The notes under the pieces: model-generated | The model's input: the letters and a program-made list of their open reading frames with translations, nothing else | What the model was told of the DNA's origin: nothing | The model's database searches: none | Source: Synergistaceae bacterium | Lineage (GTDB): Bacteria; Synergistota; Synergistia; Synergistales; Aminobacteriaceae | Direction: 5' to 3' | DNA: 64,000 bases | Assembly (NCBI GenBank): GCA_017443945.1 | Contig: JAFSXS010000060.1 | Span: 1 to 64,000, forward strand | Program-made: the position numbers and the translations under genes | In this document: positions 35,922 to 45,274 of the stretch, piece after piece | Numbering within the stretch: the first letter of the stretch is position 1 | Layout: each line of letters opens with the position of its first letter

Positions 35922-37040
35922 ATGAGAACATTCAACAGAGGCGTTGAGAATCTAAAATATCTCATGGCCAAGCACGAGGCAGAATGGAGAATCGAGAAAG
36001 GCGAAGAAGGCGTAAAAGTGCCTACTCTCGAAAATTTTGCATCAACTCCTATCAAACCCCCGCGAAAATCTGAGTCTAACCTTCCTGAAAATAGATTCTT
36101 GAGCAGTGCAGAACCTAAAGTCGAGTCAGTACAGGTCTTAGAGAACAGCGGCAAACATCATTCATGGCTCTATAACGAGGTAATGAAGGCAATCAATGAC
36201 GCAGCAGCCAAGAATAAAAATTCTCGAATTATTGCAATTTTTGTACCAGTCCTGCAAGATAGCGGAGAATTTAAAGATTTGCCCGTCGATGAAACTATTA
36301 CGATTAATAAGCCCGATAACAGTCAAGAGTCCGGGATTACTGAAGAAGGAGACAACGATATTGTTGATATAACGTCTGTATTACCGCCTTTAGAACTAGA
36401 GCAAGAGTCAGAATCAGACACAGAGTCCCCCGAACCTGAAGAATCAAGCGCGCCTGAATCAGAAAAACTTGATGACGTTGCAGCAGATGAACCTTCCGAA
36501 GAATTGAACGCGATAGAGTCTCCTGTTGATGAAGACGAAGAGTTGCAAGTTGTACCGCTTGAAGAGATTCACGAGTCCAGCGAGGAAGAAGAATCCCCCG
36601 AACTTGAATCACCTGAAGAGCTTAACGAATCAGAAATATTGCCCGCTGTTGAAGAGTTAGAGTCCGAGTCTGAGTCTGAGCCTGAAGAAGTTATCTTAAT
36701 AGAGGAACCGGCAGAGCTTAAAGAGTTAGATACTCCTGATGAAATAGTAGAAATTCTTGCAGCCCCCGAAGAAATTGCAGAATCAGAACAGCCCTCAAAA
36801 TTAACTGTCATTGAGGAAGAACCCGCAGAATTAGACTCTGATTTAGCGGAACTAGAAAATTTAGATGACTCCATAACGGAAGAACCTGTTTTGCTTCTCC
36901 CTGATGACGACGAAGAAATTAAAATCGAGGAAGCACCGGAAGAAATTTTATTAGATTCTGATTCACACTCTGACGGCGAAGAAATAGAAATTTTGCCCGA
37001 TATTCCGCCACTCGACGATGACGAAAAGAAGCGCGAATAA
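35922..37040 (+). CDS. Highly acidic, low-complexity protein paired with the ParA-like ATPase
   Basis: 372 residues from ATG 35922 (SD AAAGGAGG about 13 nt upstream, inside the ParA gene). Residues 1-40 are mixed/charged helix (RTFNRGVENLKYLMAKHEAEW), 75-120 form a compact segment (HHSWLYNEVMKAINDAAAKNKNSRIIAIFVPVL), and from about 130 to the end the chain is dominated by Glu, Asp, Ser and Pro (LESPEEL, EELESESESEPEE) with no signal peptide, TM or Cys. Probably disordered. No family recognised. By analogy with ParA-partner proteins the short basic N-terminus could contact the ATPase; this is inference. The longer upstream frame (35862) overlaps the ParA gene and is not used. Confidence 0.75.
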   Translation: MRTFNRGVENLKYLMAKHEAEWRIEKGEEGVKVPTLENFASTPIKPPRKSESNLPENRFLSSAEPKVESVQVLENSGKHHSWLYNEVMKAINDAAAKNKNSRIIAIFVPVLQDSGEFKDLPVDETITINKPDNSQESGITEEGDNDIVDITSVLPPLELEQESESDTESPEPEESSAPESEKLDDVAADEPSEELNAIESPVDEDEELQVVPLEEIHESSEEEESPELESPEELNESEILPAVEELESESESEPEEVILIEEPAELKELDTPDEIVEILAAPEEIAESEQPSKLTVIEEEPAELDSDLAELENLDDSITEEPVLLLPDDDEEIKIEEAPEEILLDSDSHSDGEEIEILPDIPPLDDDEKKRE

Positions 37041-37049
37041 AAAATTTAT

Positions 37050-37083
37050 CTCCGGGAAAATGCATAAATCCCGGAGTTTTTTT
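37050..37083 (+). terminator. Strong terminator between convergent genes
   Basis: CTCCGGGA (37050-37057) and TCCCGGAG (37069-37076), perfect 8-bp stem, followed by seven T's. Serves the plus-strand ParA operon; the reverse strand has an A-run on the other side (ends before 37088), so it may also help the minus-strand GH13 gene only weakly. Confidence 0.85.
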
Positions 37084-37087
37084 CTCT

Positions 37088-38935
37088 CTACAGTTCAGCA
37101 AGCAGCCACAAGAAGCCGAATCCCTCAAGTTTTATTTGTCCTGTGCCGTAATTGTTGAATTTCTCGCCAGTTATCATGTTGTGATACTTGAATATCCCGC
37201 CGAGATTCTCACTCGTTGAAATAAATTGAGTCTCCCCGCTGAAATTGAAGAACGCTAACATTTTTTCTTTCTTGGTCTTCTCGCCGTAATAACGCCCGAT
37301 TCCTAAAACGTGATCATTATTTGTCTCAATCAGCCACGTATCAGCCGAATTTGAGAACACCGACAAAGTATCACGCAAGCCCATTAAAGTTTTTATCGCG
37401 TTAAAAATTTTGCCTTCTGGAGTCGTCATGTCCTCGCGTTTTGCTGCATTTGACCAGATAAACGGCCCTCGATGAAGATAACGGCTGTCTTCTGCTTTTT
37501 TCGGGTCATTGTGATAATCGTAGTAGTTAAGCTGTCCGATCTCGTCGCCGCTGTAAAGTACCGGGATCCCGCTTTGAGTGAATAAAAACGCGTGAAGCAT
37601 TATATCAAGTTTTACAGCTGAGTCCTTGTCAGGTGATTCGAGCCCGCAAAGTGAAGCAGTTGTGCCGCACATTCTAGCGTCGCCAAGTTCCGGAGCATCG
37701 TTATATGTCTCGCCGCGTGAAGGTGAATTTTTGAAATCGCCTTTGAAGTAGTCATTAAGAAATTTTTTGTGCGCAACTTCATCAATTCCGAATTGACGCA
37801 GAAAATCATAATCGAGTCCCCAGCCTATATCATCGTGGCAGCGTAAATAATTCAAGAAAACATATTCTTTCGGGAGTGCAAAGACGCTCGCTAACTGGTG
37901 CTTCATCAATCGTGTATCTTGAGTCGCTACCGTGTGCCAAGTGCTGGCCATTGTCGTAACGTTGTATAACATGTTGCATTCGGGTTTCTCGACAGTTCCG
38001 AAATATGGGACAACTTTAGAAGGCTCCATAACGACCTCACCTAATAAAAGCGTTCCCGGACAAACTATTTCAGCGGCCATTCTCATAATTCTAACGAGCG
38101 TATGAACCTGCGGGAGATTTCTGCAATTAGTACCCAGAGTCTTCCAGATATAGGGCACAGCGTCGAGTCTTATAATATCTACGCCTTGATTGCATAAGAA
38201 GAGCATATTTTCTGTCATGTCATTAAACACTACTGGATTGCGGTAATTTAAATCCCATTGATACGGATAGAAAGTTGTCATTACGACTTTGCCGGCCTCT
38301 TGACAATATGTGAAATTTCCGGGTGCTGTTGTCGGAAAAACTTCGGGTAAATTTTGCTCGAATTGATTCGGGATCTCCCAGTTGTCAAAGAAAAAATAAC
38401 GGTCTTGATATTCCTTCTCGCCATTTCGTGCACGTTTTGCCCATTCGTGATCCTCGCTTGTGTGATTCATTACGAAATCAAGGCATACACTTATACCCAG
38501 TGAATGACATTTTGCGGCCAAGTCTGCAAGGTCTTCAATAGTGCCTAAGTCGGGTCTAACTTTCCTGAAGTCTGACACTGCATAACCTCCGTCGCTGCGT
38601 CCTTCCGGGCTGTCAAGTAACGGCATTAAGTGCAAATAAGTTACTCCGCATTCTTGAATATAATCAATGTGAGATTTAATGCCCTGTAGAGTCTTCCCGA
38701 AACACTCTGTATACATCATCATGCCGAGAATGTCATTATTTGCGTACCAGTTCGGAATAACCTCGCGCGCGTCGTCCAATTCCTTCAATAAATCATTACG
38801 TTCAAGCCAGCATTTACGAAGCATGGAGCAGAAATAATCAAATGCCTGCTTATCATTTCCGTAAAGCTCATAATAAAGCCATTTCAACTCGTCATAATAT
38901 TTAGCGAGCCTTGATTCAAATGCGTTATTGCTCAT
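37088..38935 (-). CDS. Amylosucrase-type glycoside hydrolase (GH13)
   Basis: 615 residues with the layout of amylosucrases (N-terminal helical domain, barrel with B domain, C-terminal beta domain). GH13 catalytic residues: nucleophile D258 in DIIRLDAV, acid/base E300 in LLGEVV, and D368 in LRCHDD; region I DFVMNHTS (153-160). Such enzymes make alpha-glucan from sucrose or hydrolyse sucrose or sucrose phosphate; the exact reaction is not settled. SD CAGGAGAA before ATG 38935. Single transcription unit bounded by terminators; no sugar transporter next to it. It could provide storage polysaccharide. Confidence 0.85.
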   Translation of the reverse strand: MSNNAFESRLAKYYDELKWLYYELYGNDKQAFDYFCSMLRKCWLERNDLLKELDDAREVIPNWYANNDILGMMMYTECFGKTLQGIKSHIDYIQECGVTYLHLMPLLDSPEGRSDGGYAVSDFRKVRPDLGTIEDLADLAAKCHSLGISVCLDFVMNHTSEDHEWAKRARNGEKEYQDRYFFFDNWEIPNQFEQNLPEVFPTTAPGNFTYCQEAGKVVMTTFYPYQWDLNYRNPVVFNDMTENMLFLCNQGVDIIRLDAVPYIWKTLGTNCRNLPQVHTLVRIMRMAAEIVCPGTLLLGEVVMEPSKVVPYFGTVEKPECNMLYNVTTMASTWHTVATQDTRLMKHQLASVFALPKEYVFLNYLRCHDDIGWGLDYDFLRQFGIDEVAHKKFLNDYFKGDFKNSPSRGETYNDAPELGDARMCGTTASLCGLESPDKDSAVKLDIMLHAFLFTQSGIPVLYSGDEIGQLNYYDYHNDPKKAEDSRYLHRGPFIWSNAAKREDMTTPEGKIFNAIKTLMGLRDTLSVFSNSADTWLIETNNDHVLGIGRYYGEKTKKEKMLAFFNFSGETQFISTSENLGGIFKYHNMITGEKFNNYGTGQIKLEGFGFLWLLAEL

Positions 38936-38989
38936 GATTATAGATTCTCCTGTGAATAAATTTAGTGTCTCAAGTATAGCAAAAAACGC

Positions 38990-39025
38990 AAAAAAATCCC
39001 CCGCCTTTATTATCAGACAGGGGAA
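38990..39025 (-). terminator. Terminator of the flagellar operon
   Basis: Read on the minus strand: TCCCCTGTC pairs with GGCGGGGGA, nine pairs with two wobbles, followed by TTTTTT, 13 bp after the flgE stop. Confidence 0.75.
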
Positions 39026-39037
39026 AAATTTTATTTA

Positions 39038-41128
39038 TTATCTCTTGAGGTTGACGACTTCTTCTAAAATTTGATCGCTTGTAGTGATGACGCGCGTATT
39101 TGCCTGGAAGCCTCTTTGCGCGATTATTAAGTGCGTAAATTCCTCTGTTAAATCGACGTTTGACATTTCGAGAGTCTGCGAAATTATTGTTCCTTTGCCG
39201 TTAATTTGTGCGGGGTCGATATTTGCTGTGCCGGAGTTCACTGACTCGCGGAACATCGTATCACCAACTTTTTCGAGGCCCTGTTCATTTGCAAATGTTG
39301 CGATTGCGACTCTATATAACGGAATATTTTTCCCGTTTGAGTATGCGCCCGTGATAGTTCCGTCTTGGCCGATTGAGAAATTTTCAAGGACTCCCATTTC
39401 GTAGCCGTCCTGATAAACAGCTTTTGTAGTTGTCTCTGAAGCAAATTGCGTTACGCCGTTAAGAATATCGCCTGCACTTCTGCCGATACCGCCGCCGAAA
39501 TTAAGTAAAACGCTGCTATTTTCAGAGCCGTCCATGCTGAAGGGGATATTAATTTCTGCGTAAACATTTCCTTCGCTCGATAATGTTCTAGTGCCTGCGC
39601 TTGTTACTGCGTTATTGATTGTGCCGTCGCCGTTAAATTCGATTTCTCCGCAATTAGGTTCGGGCATTCCGACGTTATATTCGATTTGGCCGTCATCATT
39701 TACGAGGAAAGCCTCCCAACGCCAGCGGTTCTCGGTTAATTTCTTGAAATTTACTTCTAACGTGTGTTTGTTGCCGAGATCGTCATAAATTGTAGTCTTC
39801 GTTGAGTGATGTCCGCCGATGTTGATTTGCGCTAAAATCTGATAACTTCCGCTCGGTGTTGCAAGGTTCTTATCCTGCTGAATCTCTAAATATTGACCGT
39901 TCTCAGAAGGTACGATTCTGAAATTGTCTGCGGTAACATTTCCGAAAGAGCCTACTATATCATTTACGGATGCAAATGTGCCGTCGGGGTTAAAATAAAC
40001 CTGCGCGGTTAATTGCTGCATAGTGCCGGAGCCGTCATCAACCCACATTCTAAGAGTTGAACTTGTTGCCGCTAAATCGGAAGCTGATCCGTTCGGGACG
40101 ACTGACTCATCAAATTCTGCAAGTATCGGCGTGTATGTGTAAGGGCTTGTAGAATTGTCTACGATCGAGAAAGAAGTATAATTCATGCCCATTTTCAGGT
40201 TATTCTGAAATACGACTTGGCCGTCAGCGTTGCGGAGTCTTAATAAACCTGATGTATCGTCATAAAGGATCGTTAATTCTTTCTCGTTGGGAGCAGTGCC
40301 GATCGTTATAGTTTGATCTACGGGAGTTAATGCCGGTGTGCCGTCGTTGTTGATTCCTGTCATGTTGAAATTTAGCGGGACTTCTGTAACGCCGTCTGAA
40401 ATCGTGATAGTTAAATAATTTTCGCCGTTAGCTGCTGTCAAATTCGTCTTAAAGCTCAATTGGCAGTCAAGATCATCAATTACTACATTTGATGTGCCTG
40501 TTGAATTAGTGCGTGAAAGTCCTGCACGCGTGTTAAATGGTAAATCGGGGAAACCGTACGGCAAATAAGGCTTTGAGTCACTGTTCAGGTTACATTGAAA
40601 TCTGACTTCTGATGTTGCCTTAGGGTCTATTTTCTTGCCTAATTGAATATTTATATTGCTTAAATCGCTTGCTCTCACGTATTGAGTCGGGTCTAACGGG
40701 TCCTCGCTGATTTCGTAGCCCTGAAGATAATAGCCCGTGCCTGCCTGAACTAAATCGCTGTTTGCGTCGAGAACTGCTGCGCCCGATCTGCTGTAAAGAC
40801 TTGCATTCCCGTTCTTATACACAAAAAAGCCCCTTCCCTGAATCATCATATCTGAAGGGTTGCCGGTGTAAGATGCTGAACCTTGCGTGTGAATTGTCTC
40901 TATTGCTGAAACGCTGACTCCGAGTCCGACCTGTGCAGGGTTAACGCCTCCGCGTGTGTCTCCTGCGCCTGACGCGTATTTCTGAGCCTGATACATCATA
41001 TCCGCAAAAATTGTAAAATCTTTCTTGAATCCCGTAGTGTTTGCGTTTGCTATATTGTTGCCCGTTACGTCAAGCATTGTCTGGTGAGCGCGAACACCCG
41101 TTACAGCTGTAAATAAAGATCTTAACAT
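39038..41128 (-). CDS. flgE: Flagellar hook protein FlgE
   Basis: 696 residues, longer than enterobacterial FlgE (about 400) because of the central D1/D2 insertions. N-terminal rod-type motif SLFTAVTGVRAHQTMLDVTGNNIANANTTGFKK (split across residues 4-37) and C-terminal SNVDLTEEFTHLIIAQRGFQANTRVITTSDQILEEV-type coil (last about 40 residues) form the D0 core. Polymerises into the hook. SD AAGGAGAA before ATG 41128. Last gene of the operon, followed by a terminator. Confidence 0.96.
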   Translation of the reverse strand: MLRSLFTAVTGVRAHQTMLDVTGNNIANANTTGFKKDFTIFADMMYQAQKYASGAGDTRGGVNPAQVGLGVSVSAIETIHTQGSASYTGNPSDMMIQGRGFFVYKNGNASLYSRSGAAVLDANSDLVQAGTGYYLQGYEISEDPLDPTQYVRASDLSNINIQLGKKIDPKATSEVRFQCNLNSDSKPYLPYGFPDLPFNTRAGLSRTNSTGTSNVVIDDLDCQLSFKTNLTAANGENYLTITISDGVTEVPLNFNMTGINNDGTPALTPVDQTITIGTAPNEKELTILYDDTSGLLRLRNADGQVVFQNNLKMGMNYTSFSIVDNSTSPYTYTPILAEFDESVVPNGSASDLAATSSTLRMWVDDGSGTMQQLTAQVYFNPDGTFASVNDIVGSFGNVTADNFRIVPSENGQYLEIQQDKNLATPSGSYQILAQINIGGHHSTKTTIYDDLGNKHTLEVNFKKLTENRWRWEAFLVNDDGQIEYNVGMPEPNCGEIEFNGDGTINNAVTSAGTRTLSSEGNVYAEINIPFSMDGSENSSVLLNFGGGIGRSAGDILNGVTQFASETTTKAVYQDGYEMGVLENFSIGQDGTITGAYSNGKNIPLYRVAIATFANEQGLEKVGDTMFRESVNSGTANIDPAQINGKGTIISQTLEMSNVDLTEEFTHLIIAQRGFQANTRVITTSDQILEEVVNLKR

Positions 41129-41219
41129 GATTTATTCTCCTTCTAGTAAATTTATTCTAAAACTTTGGCGGGCGTCCTTCCTGCCGTGCCTCGTTGTCTC
41201 GTCCTTGAGAACTTATCTA

Positions 41220-41693
41220 TTAACCAATATCGGAAATTCCCTGCACATTTTCAAGGGGTACTTCGCCTTCAGTTGTGTCGAGAATAGTTTTTCCGTTGTC
41301 GAACCATACAGCATTAACGACAGCAGCAATTTGACGGCCTTCACTGTTTGTGAAAGCTACAGCCTTCCCGACATAATTTGCAGCTGAAAATTTATTTGCC
41401 TCTGCCATTGAAGTTAGAGTGTTATTCATGTTCTGCATTTGTTCAAGGCTTGAGAATGTCGCCATTTGTGAAATAAATTCCCTGTCTTCCATAGGGTTTA
41501 ACGGGTCTTGATTGGAAAGCTCGGCGATTAAAAGTTTCAAGAAAGCGTCTTTGCCTAAATCGTTAGTTGCTGTAGTTACTGCATTTGTTGATGATGTAGA
41601 ATTTGTCGAAGTCGTATTATTTGCAGCCGTCGTTGTGTTGGCAGCTGCGATATTTGCAAGATTTGTATAATTATTAACGTCCGTTACGGCCAT
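41220..41693 (-). CDS. flgD: Flagellar hook cap protein FlgD
   Basis: 157 residues: Asn/Thr-rich N-terminus, then KDAFLKLLIAELSNQDPLNPMEDREFISQMATFSSLEQMQN split over the conserved FlgD N-terminal domain; short C-terminal part (GKAVAFTNSEGRQIAAVV). Scaffold for hook polymerisation. Shorter than the proteobacterial form (about 230), lacking much of the tudor/FnIII part. Confidence 0.95.
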   Translation of the reverse strand: MAVTDVNNYTNLANIAAANTTTAANNTTSTNSTSSTNAVTTATNDLGKDAFLKLLIAELSNQDPLNPMEDREFISQMATFSSLEQMQNMNNTLTSMAEANKFSAANYVGKAVAFTNSEGRQIAAVVNAVWFDNGKTILDTTEGEVPLENVQGISDIG

Positions 41694-41727
41694 ATTTCGT
41701 TCACTCCCCGATAAAATTTTTATATAT

Positions 41728-41758
41728 TTCCCCCTCGCAGAGACTTCACAAGGGGGAG
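41728..41758 (-). other. Hairpin between fliK and flgD
   Basis: CCCCCT (41730-41735) and AGGGGG (41751-41756) make a six-pair stem with one flanking A-T, loop 15 nt. No good U-run on the minus strand, so more likely a processing or attenuating structure than a full terminator. Confidence 0.35.
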
Positions 41759-41804
41759 CTTTAAAACTGGTGGGGTTTCCTTCAACTTTTACCCTTTTGT
41801 GTTG

Positions 41805-43424
41805 CTATGCTACCCAGTAAAGCAGCCCTTCTTCTAAATCGACTCTAAATTCTTCGCTAGAGTCCGATTCGTCGCCAGCTCCGTTATTAAATGCTCTGTA
41901 GTAGGGATTATCGCTTTGATTCTGGCCTTGTCCCTGCTGGTTATCCTGCTGAACGTCTACGCTGAAATCTGTAACTTGAACGCCCTGCTGTGATAAATTC
42001 ATACGAAGCTGAGTCAATTGGTCTTGCACTAATTGTCGGATTTGTTCGCTTGCTACTTTAATTGAAGCCTCAACGCCGGAAGAATTTGAAGTTAATTCTA
42101 TGCTGATTCGTCCGAGTGCAGGAGGGTCAATCACAATATTTGCTTTCTGGACTCCGTCGGCGCGGATGAATCTAATTACATTCACGACTCCATCACGTAA
42201 ATTAGCACTGGGTGTAAATTCAAGATTTGCGCGTAAATTTAAGGGTGTCGGCGAATTTTGCGAGGCTGTGCGGCGATTTGCTAAGACTCCTTCAAAAAAT
42301 GTCTGAAAACTTGAATGCGATTCAGTCCGGTTATTATTTGCGCGTTCGGGCTGGTTTGATTCAGTTCTGCGGGCATTATTTATATTCCTTGATTGAGTGC
42401 GTGAACTCGTGAAATTTTCGCGTGCGTTCGTGAAATTATTGCCGTTAAAATTTTTATTGCCTGAGTCCTGATTATTATTATTATTTGCTTGAGGCTGGGA
42501 CTCTGACTCTGACTCGCCGGGAATTTCGCGGATTGAGTCATCAAAATTTGTTGTCTGTGTTGATTCCGTTTTTGCGTCTGACTTGGCCGGAGTCTGTAAA
42601 TTTTCATGAGTCTGCAAATTTTTATGCGGTGCGATATGTGCTGTTACGTCATTTGCGGGCTTGGTTGAGGTCTCATTATCTGCCGGAATATTAACGGGAA
42701 CAGCTGCGAAAATATTTGCTTGCGGGGTCTCGTTTTGTTCTGATTCAATTTCTGACTCTGAGTCGCTCTCGTCTTCGTCAGATTCAGGAATTATATATGA
42801 CTCTAAAGATTTTTCCGGGATTCTGACGGGAATATCGGAAGGCTTTAAATTTTGGGGTAAATTCAGATTTTCACTCAAGACAGCAAATAATTTTTCCTGT
42901 TTCTCCTGAATTACGCTAGAGTCTTGATTATTTTGCGCTGACTCAATAAATTCATTAACTGCCTGTAAAATTTGAGTCTGCTTATCTTCGGGTAATGAGA
43001 GTATTTGCGCTTTGATTGTCTCGTCATTCATTAAGTGCGCTATAAAATTTAACGGGTCTGCTTGAACGTCATTATTTGCCGGATTCTGTGATGATTCGAA
43101 AAATTTATTAAGTGCCTGCAAAATTTGAGTCTGCTTATCTTGAGGCAATGCAGATATTTGCGACTCGAGATTTTCATTATTCAGACCAGCAAGAATATCA
43201 ATCACTGACTGCGGGAACGAGCTATTATTCTTGAACGTCATTAAATTTTCGCGGACTTGCATAATCTGTTCAGGGTTAATTATTTCTTGAGTGCCAGTCA
43301 AATTATTTATCAAGCTCTCAAAGAGTCCCGGCTGTGCTTGAGAGTTATTATTCTGCGGGTTATTTATTTGTGCTGCTTGAGCATTTATATTCGGCTGAAT
43401 CAGCGTAAAAATTTCTGTTGACAT
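41805..43424 (-). CDS. fliK: Flagellar hook-length control protein FliK
   Basis: 539 residues. The C-terminal domain (about 400-500) has the FliK signature PPALGRISIELTSNSSGVEASIKV...VQDQLTQLRMNLSQQGVQV. The N-terminal three quarters are Asn/Gln/Glu-rich and contain two related repeats with LPEDKQTQILQAVNEF / LPQDKQTQILQALNKF at about residues 80-95 and 145-160. Acts as the molecular ruler of the hook and switches export specificity. SD AAGGAGG just before ATG. Confidence 0.9.
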   Translation of the reverse strand: MSTEIFTLIQPNINAQAAQINNPQNNNSQAQPGLFESLINNLTGTQEIINPEQIMQVRENLMTFKNNSSFPQSVIDILAGLNNENLESQISALPQDKQTQILQALNKFFESSQNPANNDVQADPLNFIAHLMNDETIKAQILSLPEDKQTQILQAVNEFIESAQNNQDSSVIQEKQEKLFAVLSENLNLPQNLKPSDIPVRIPEKSLESYIIPESDEDESDSESEIESEQNETPQANIFAAVPVNIPADNETSTKPANDVTAHIAPHKNLQTHENLQTPAKSDAKTESTQTTNFDDSIREIPGESESESQPQANNNNNQDSGNKNFNGNNFTNARENFTSSRTQSRNINNARRTESNQPERANNNRTESHSSFQTFFEGVLANRRTASQNSPTPLNLRANLEFTPSANLRDGVVNVIRFIRADGVQKANIVIDPPALGRISIELTSNSSGVEASIKVASEQIRQLVQDQLTQLRMNLSQQGVQVTDFSVDVQQDNQQGQGQNQSDNPYYRAFNNGAGDESDSSEEFRVDLEEGLLYWVA

Positions 43425-43442
43425 ATATAATGCCTCCTTAAA

Positions 43443-44123
43443 TTATCTTTGCGGGCGAGACATTAATTCGGTGAGTCTTGCGGCTTTAGTGGGCTTAATT
43501 TTTCCCATTATCGAGGCTCTTGCGTCATTCGGCAATTTCATTAAGAGTTCGACGGCTAAATTATCGCGTAACTGTTCGACAATTGCGGCGGCGTTACGTG
43601 CTGACATATCTTGATAGGTGCGTGCGATTTGATTCATTAATTCCTGCTCGCTTTCAGAGGGCGGGGCGTTGTTTGCGTTATTATTTGCGATTTGTTCATT
43701 TAATCTGCGCTGCCTGCGTGTTATATCGCGTGAGAGTTCCATTAACTCTATTTCGCGCCTGTCATAGTTTGCGATTCGTGAAAGGTCGCCGCTTTCTAAA
43801 TTTCTTTCTCTTGCGTCGAGTCTTCTCTGCCATTGTTCGAGCTCCACTGCTCTGCGTTCACCAACACTGAGCGCGTAATATTCCGGTACCTGAAAAAATT
43901 CGGATAACTGTTTGCCTACATAGGGGACTCTGGGAATAACGCTCCAGAATAACGGCCTGCCGTCCCAAATGCCGCTTAAGTGCATTCCTACAGCAGTTCC
44001 GAGTCCAAGCAGTAACAGCCAGAATAACATTGTAATTTTTCCGAGCTTCTTTTTTTTCTTTCTGCGTCTGACTATCGGCTCTGATGCTGGTGCTGAGTCT
44101 TGAGTCTGTCTCTCGTCTGCCAT
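43443..44123 (-). CDS. MotE-like flagellar protein (MgtE N-type domain)
   Basis: 226 residues: cytoplasmic Lys-rich N-terminus (RRRKKKKKLG), one membrane helix (ITMLFWLLLLGLGTAVGM, about 27-48), a coiled coil (about 95-150) and an MgtE-N-like C-terminal domain (YQDMSARNAAAIVEQL...MKLPNDARASIMGKI). This is the architecture of MotE/FlbB proteins that help stator or MotB assembly in the periplasm. Sits between fliK and the lytic transglycosylase. MotE identity is inferred from domains and location. Confidence 0.75.
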   Translation of the reverse strand: MADERQTQDSAPASEPIVRRRKKKKKLGKITMLFWLLLLGLGTAVGMHLSGIWDGRPLFWSVIPRVPYVGKQLSEFFQVPEYYALSVGERRAVELEQWQRRLDARERNLESGDLSRIANYDRREIELMELSRDITRRQRRLNEQIANNNANNAPPSESEQELMNQIARTYQDMSARNAAAIVEQLRDNLAVELLMKLPNDARASIMGKIKPTKAARLTELMSRPQR

Positions 44124-44126
44124 TTT

Positions 44127-44696
44127 TTAACCTGCCTCCCTGAGTCTGCGGTAAATTGCCATTATATTTTTCACGTAACGTTTTGAGACATCCGGAATAT
44201 TTCCAGAGTCAACTCTTGCCGGGCCTGCGTTGTAAGCTGCTAAAGCCTTCTCAATGTCGCCTCTATATTTATCGGTCAAATCAGAAATATATCTTACGCC
44301 GCCTTCGATATTCTGCACGGGGTCAAATGGATCTGTTACGCCCAACATTGCAGCTGTGCGGGGCATTAACTGCATTAAACCTTGTGCGCCCTTGTTCGAT
44401 ACTGCTCGTGTGTCCCAGCCTGACTCGACTTGAATCATAGCGCGGATTAATTCGGGGTCTATATTATATTTTTGTGCGCATGAGTCTATAACACTTTTCA
44501 GCGCGTTATAATCAGTTCTGCCCGTAATATTTGCCCTGTTCCTGTTTACGTCATTGAGGACATCGACAAAACGGCTTCTCAACGGGTTATTATTGTCTTG
44601 ATTCGGAATATTGTAGAGCTGCGGAGAAATTTTGTGATGAATTTCATCTATGCGGCTTAATATGCGGGTTATGTTCGTAAAGTCGGGGCCGGCCAT
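44127..44696 (-). CDS. Flagellum-associated lytic transglycosylase (SLT domain)
   Basis: 189 residues; SLT domain from about residue 75: DPELIRAMIQVESGWDTRAVSNKGAQGLMQLMP with the catalytic Glu in QVESGW, and ALAAYNAGP. Cuts peptidoglycan so that the rod or hook can cross. It lacks an obvious signal peptide, so export through the flagellar system or an unusual signal is implied. 3 bp before the MotE-like gene, 2 bp after fliJ. Confidence 0.85.
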   Translation of the reverse strand: MAGPDFTNITRILSRIDEIHHKISPQLYNIPNQDNNNPLRSRFVDVLNDVNRNRANITGRTDYNALKSVIDSCAQKYNIDPELIRAMIQVESGWDTRAVSNKGAQGLMQLMPRTAAMLGVTDPFDPVQNIEGGVRYISDLTDKYRGDIEKALAAYNAGPARVDSGNIPDVSKRYVKNIMAIYRRLREAG

Positions 44697-44698
44697 TG

Positions 44699-45148
44699 TT
44701 AAAACACTCCTTTATGTGAAAATTGTATTGATGCAACGTCGTCAAGTTCGTTTTGTTCTATGCTTAATTGTTCCTGAAAATCTGCCTGCTTTAAGTGATC
44801 TATATAAGTTTCCATTATTCTAACGTCTTTGTGTCTCTCTACAAGTCTTGCTTCTGTGCCTGCGATTCGTGTGCGTACATCTGCAAGCGAGTCATTACCC
44901 TTTATTATGTCTGTGTTGATTGCGTCTATAAATTGTCTCTGAAACCATAAGTCATTTGCTGAAACTGTTTTATTTCCTGCCGAGCTGAAATCTAATATTG
45001 CTTGAGTCTTCTCGCTCTCAAGTTTTGCTAAATGATTCATTACGTTTTGTTCTTCGCTGCGTTCGGCTGCTAAAATAGTCTGCTCATTGCGGCGGCTGTC
45101 TTCTCTGAGTCGTAATATTCTATTGAATGTTGCTATGCGTTGATTCAT
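44699..45148 (-). CDS. fliJ: Flagellar export chaperone FliJ
   Basis: 149 residues, nearly all helical coiled coil (NRILRLREDSRRNEQTILAAERSEEQNV), the form of FliJ, which stimulates the FliI ATPase ring. Low sequence conservation in this family; position next to fliI (split by relB) supports the call. SD CGGAGCA before ATG 45148. Confidence 0.8.
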   Translation of the reverse strand: MNQRIATFNRILRLREDSRRNEQTILAAERSEEQNVMNHLAKLESEKTQAILDFSSAGNKTVSANDLWFQRQFIDAINTDIIKGNDSLADVRTRIAGTEARLVERHKDVRIMETYIDHLKQADFQEQLSIEQNELDDVASIQFSHKGVF

Positions 45149-45163
45149 GATTGCTGCTCCGAA

Positions 45164-45274
45164 TTAAATTAATGAGTCAATATCGCGCTTATTGTGAATA
45201 ACATTAACATTTTTGTATATATCCCTTATATCATAAAACGCGCTGTGCAAAATATTAACGTGATAAGACAGCAT
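45164..45274 (-). pseudogene. Truncated RelE/ParE-type toxin
   Basis: 36 codons, MLSYHVNILHSAFYDIRDIYKNV then unrelated residues and a stop. The beginning matches the first beta-strand and helix of RelE/ParE toxins (A-x-x-D-I-x-D-I-Y). The remaining two thirds, with the catalytic Arg/His/Tyr residues, are absent. It overlaps the end of relB in another frame, the normal antitoxin-toxin arrangement. Confidence 0.6.
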
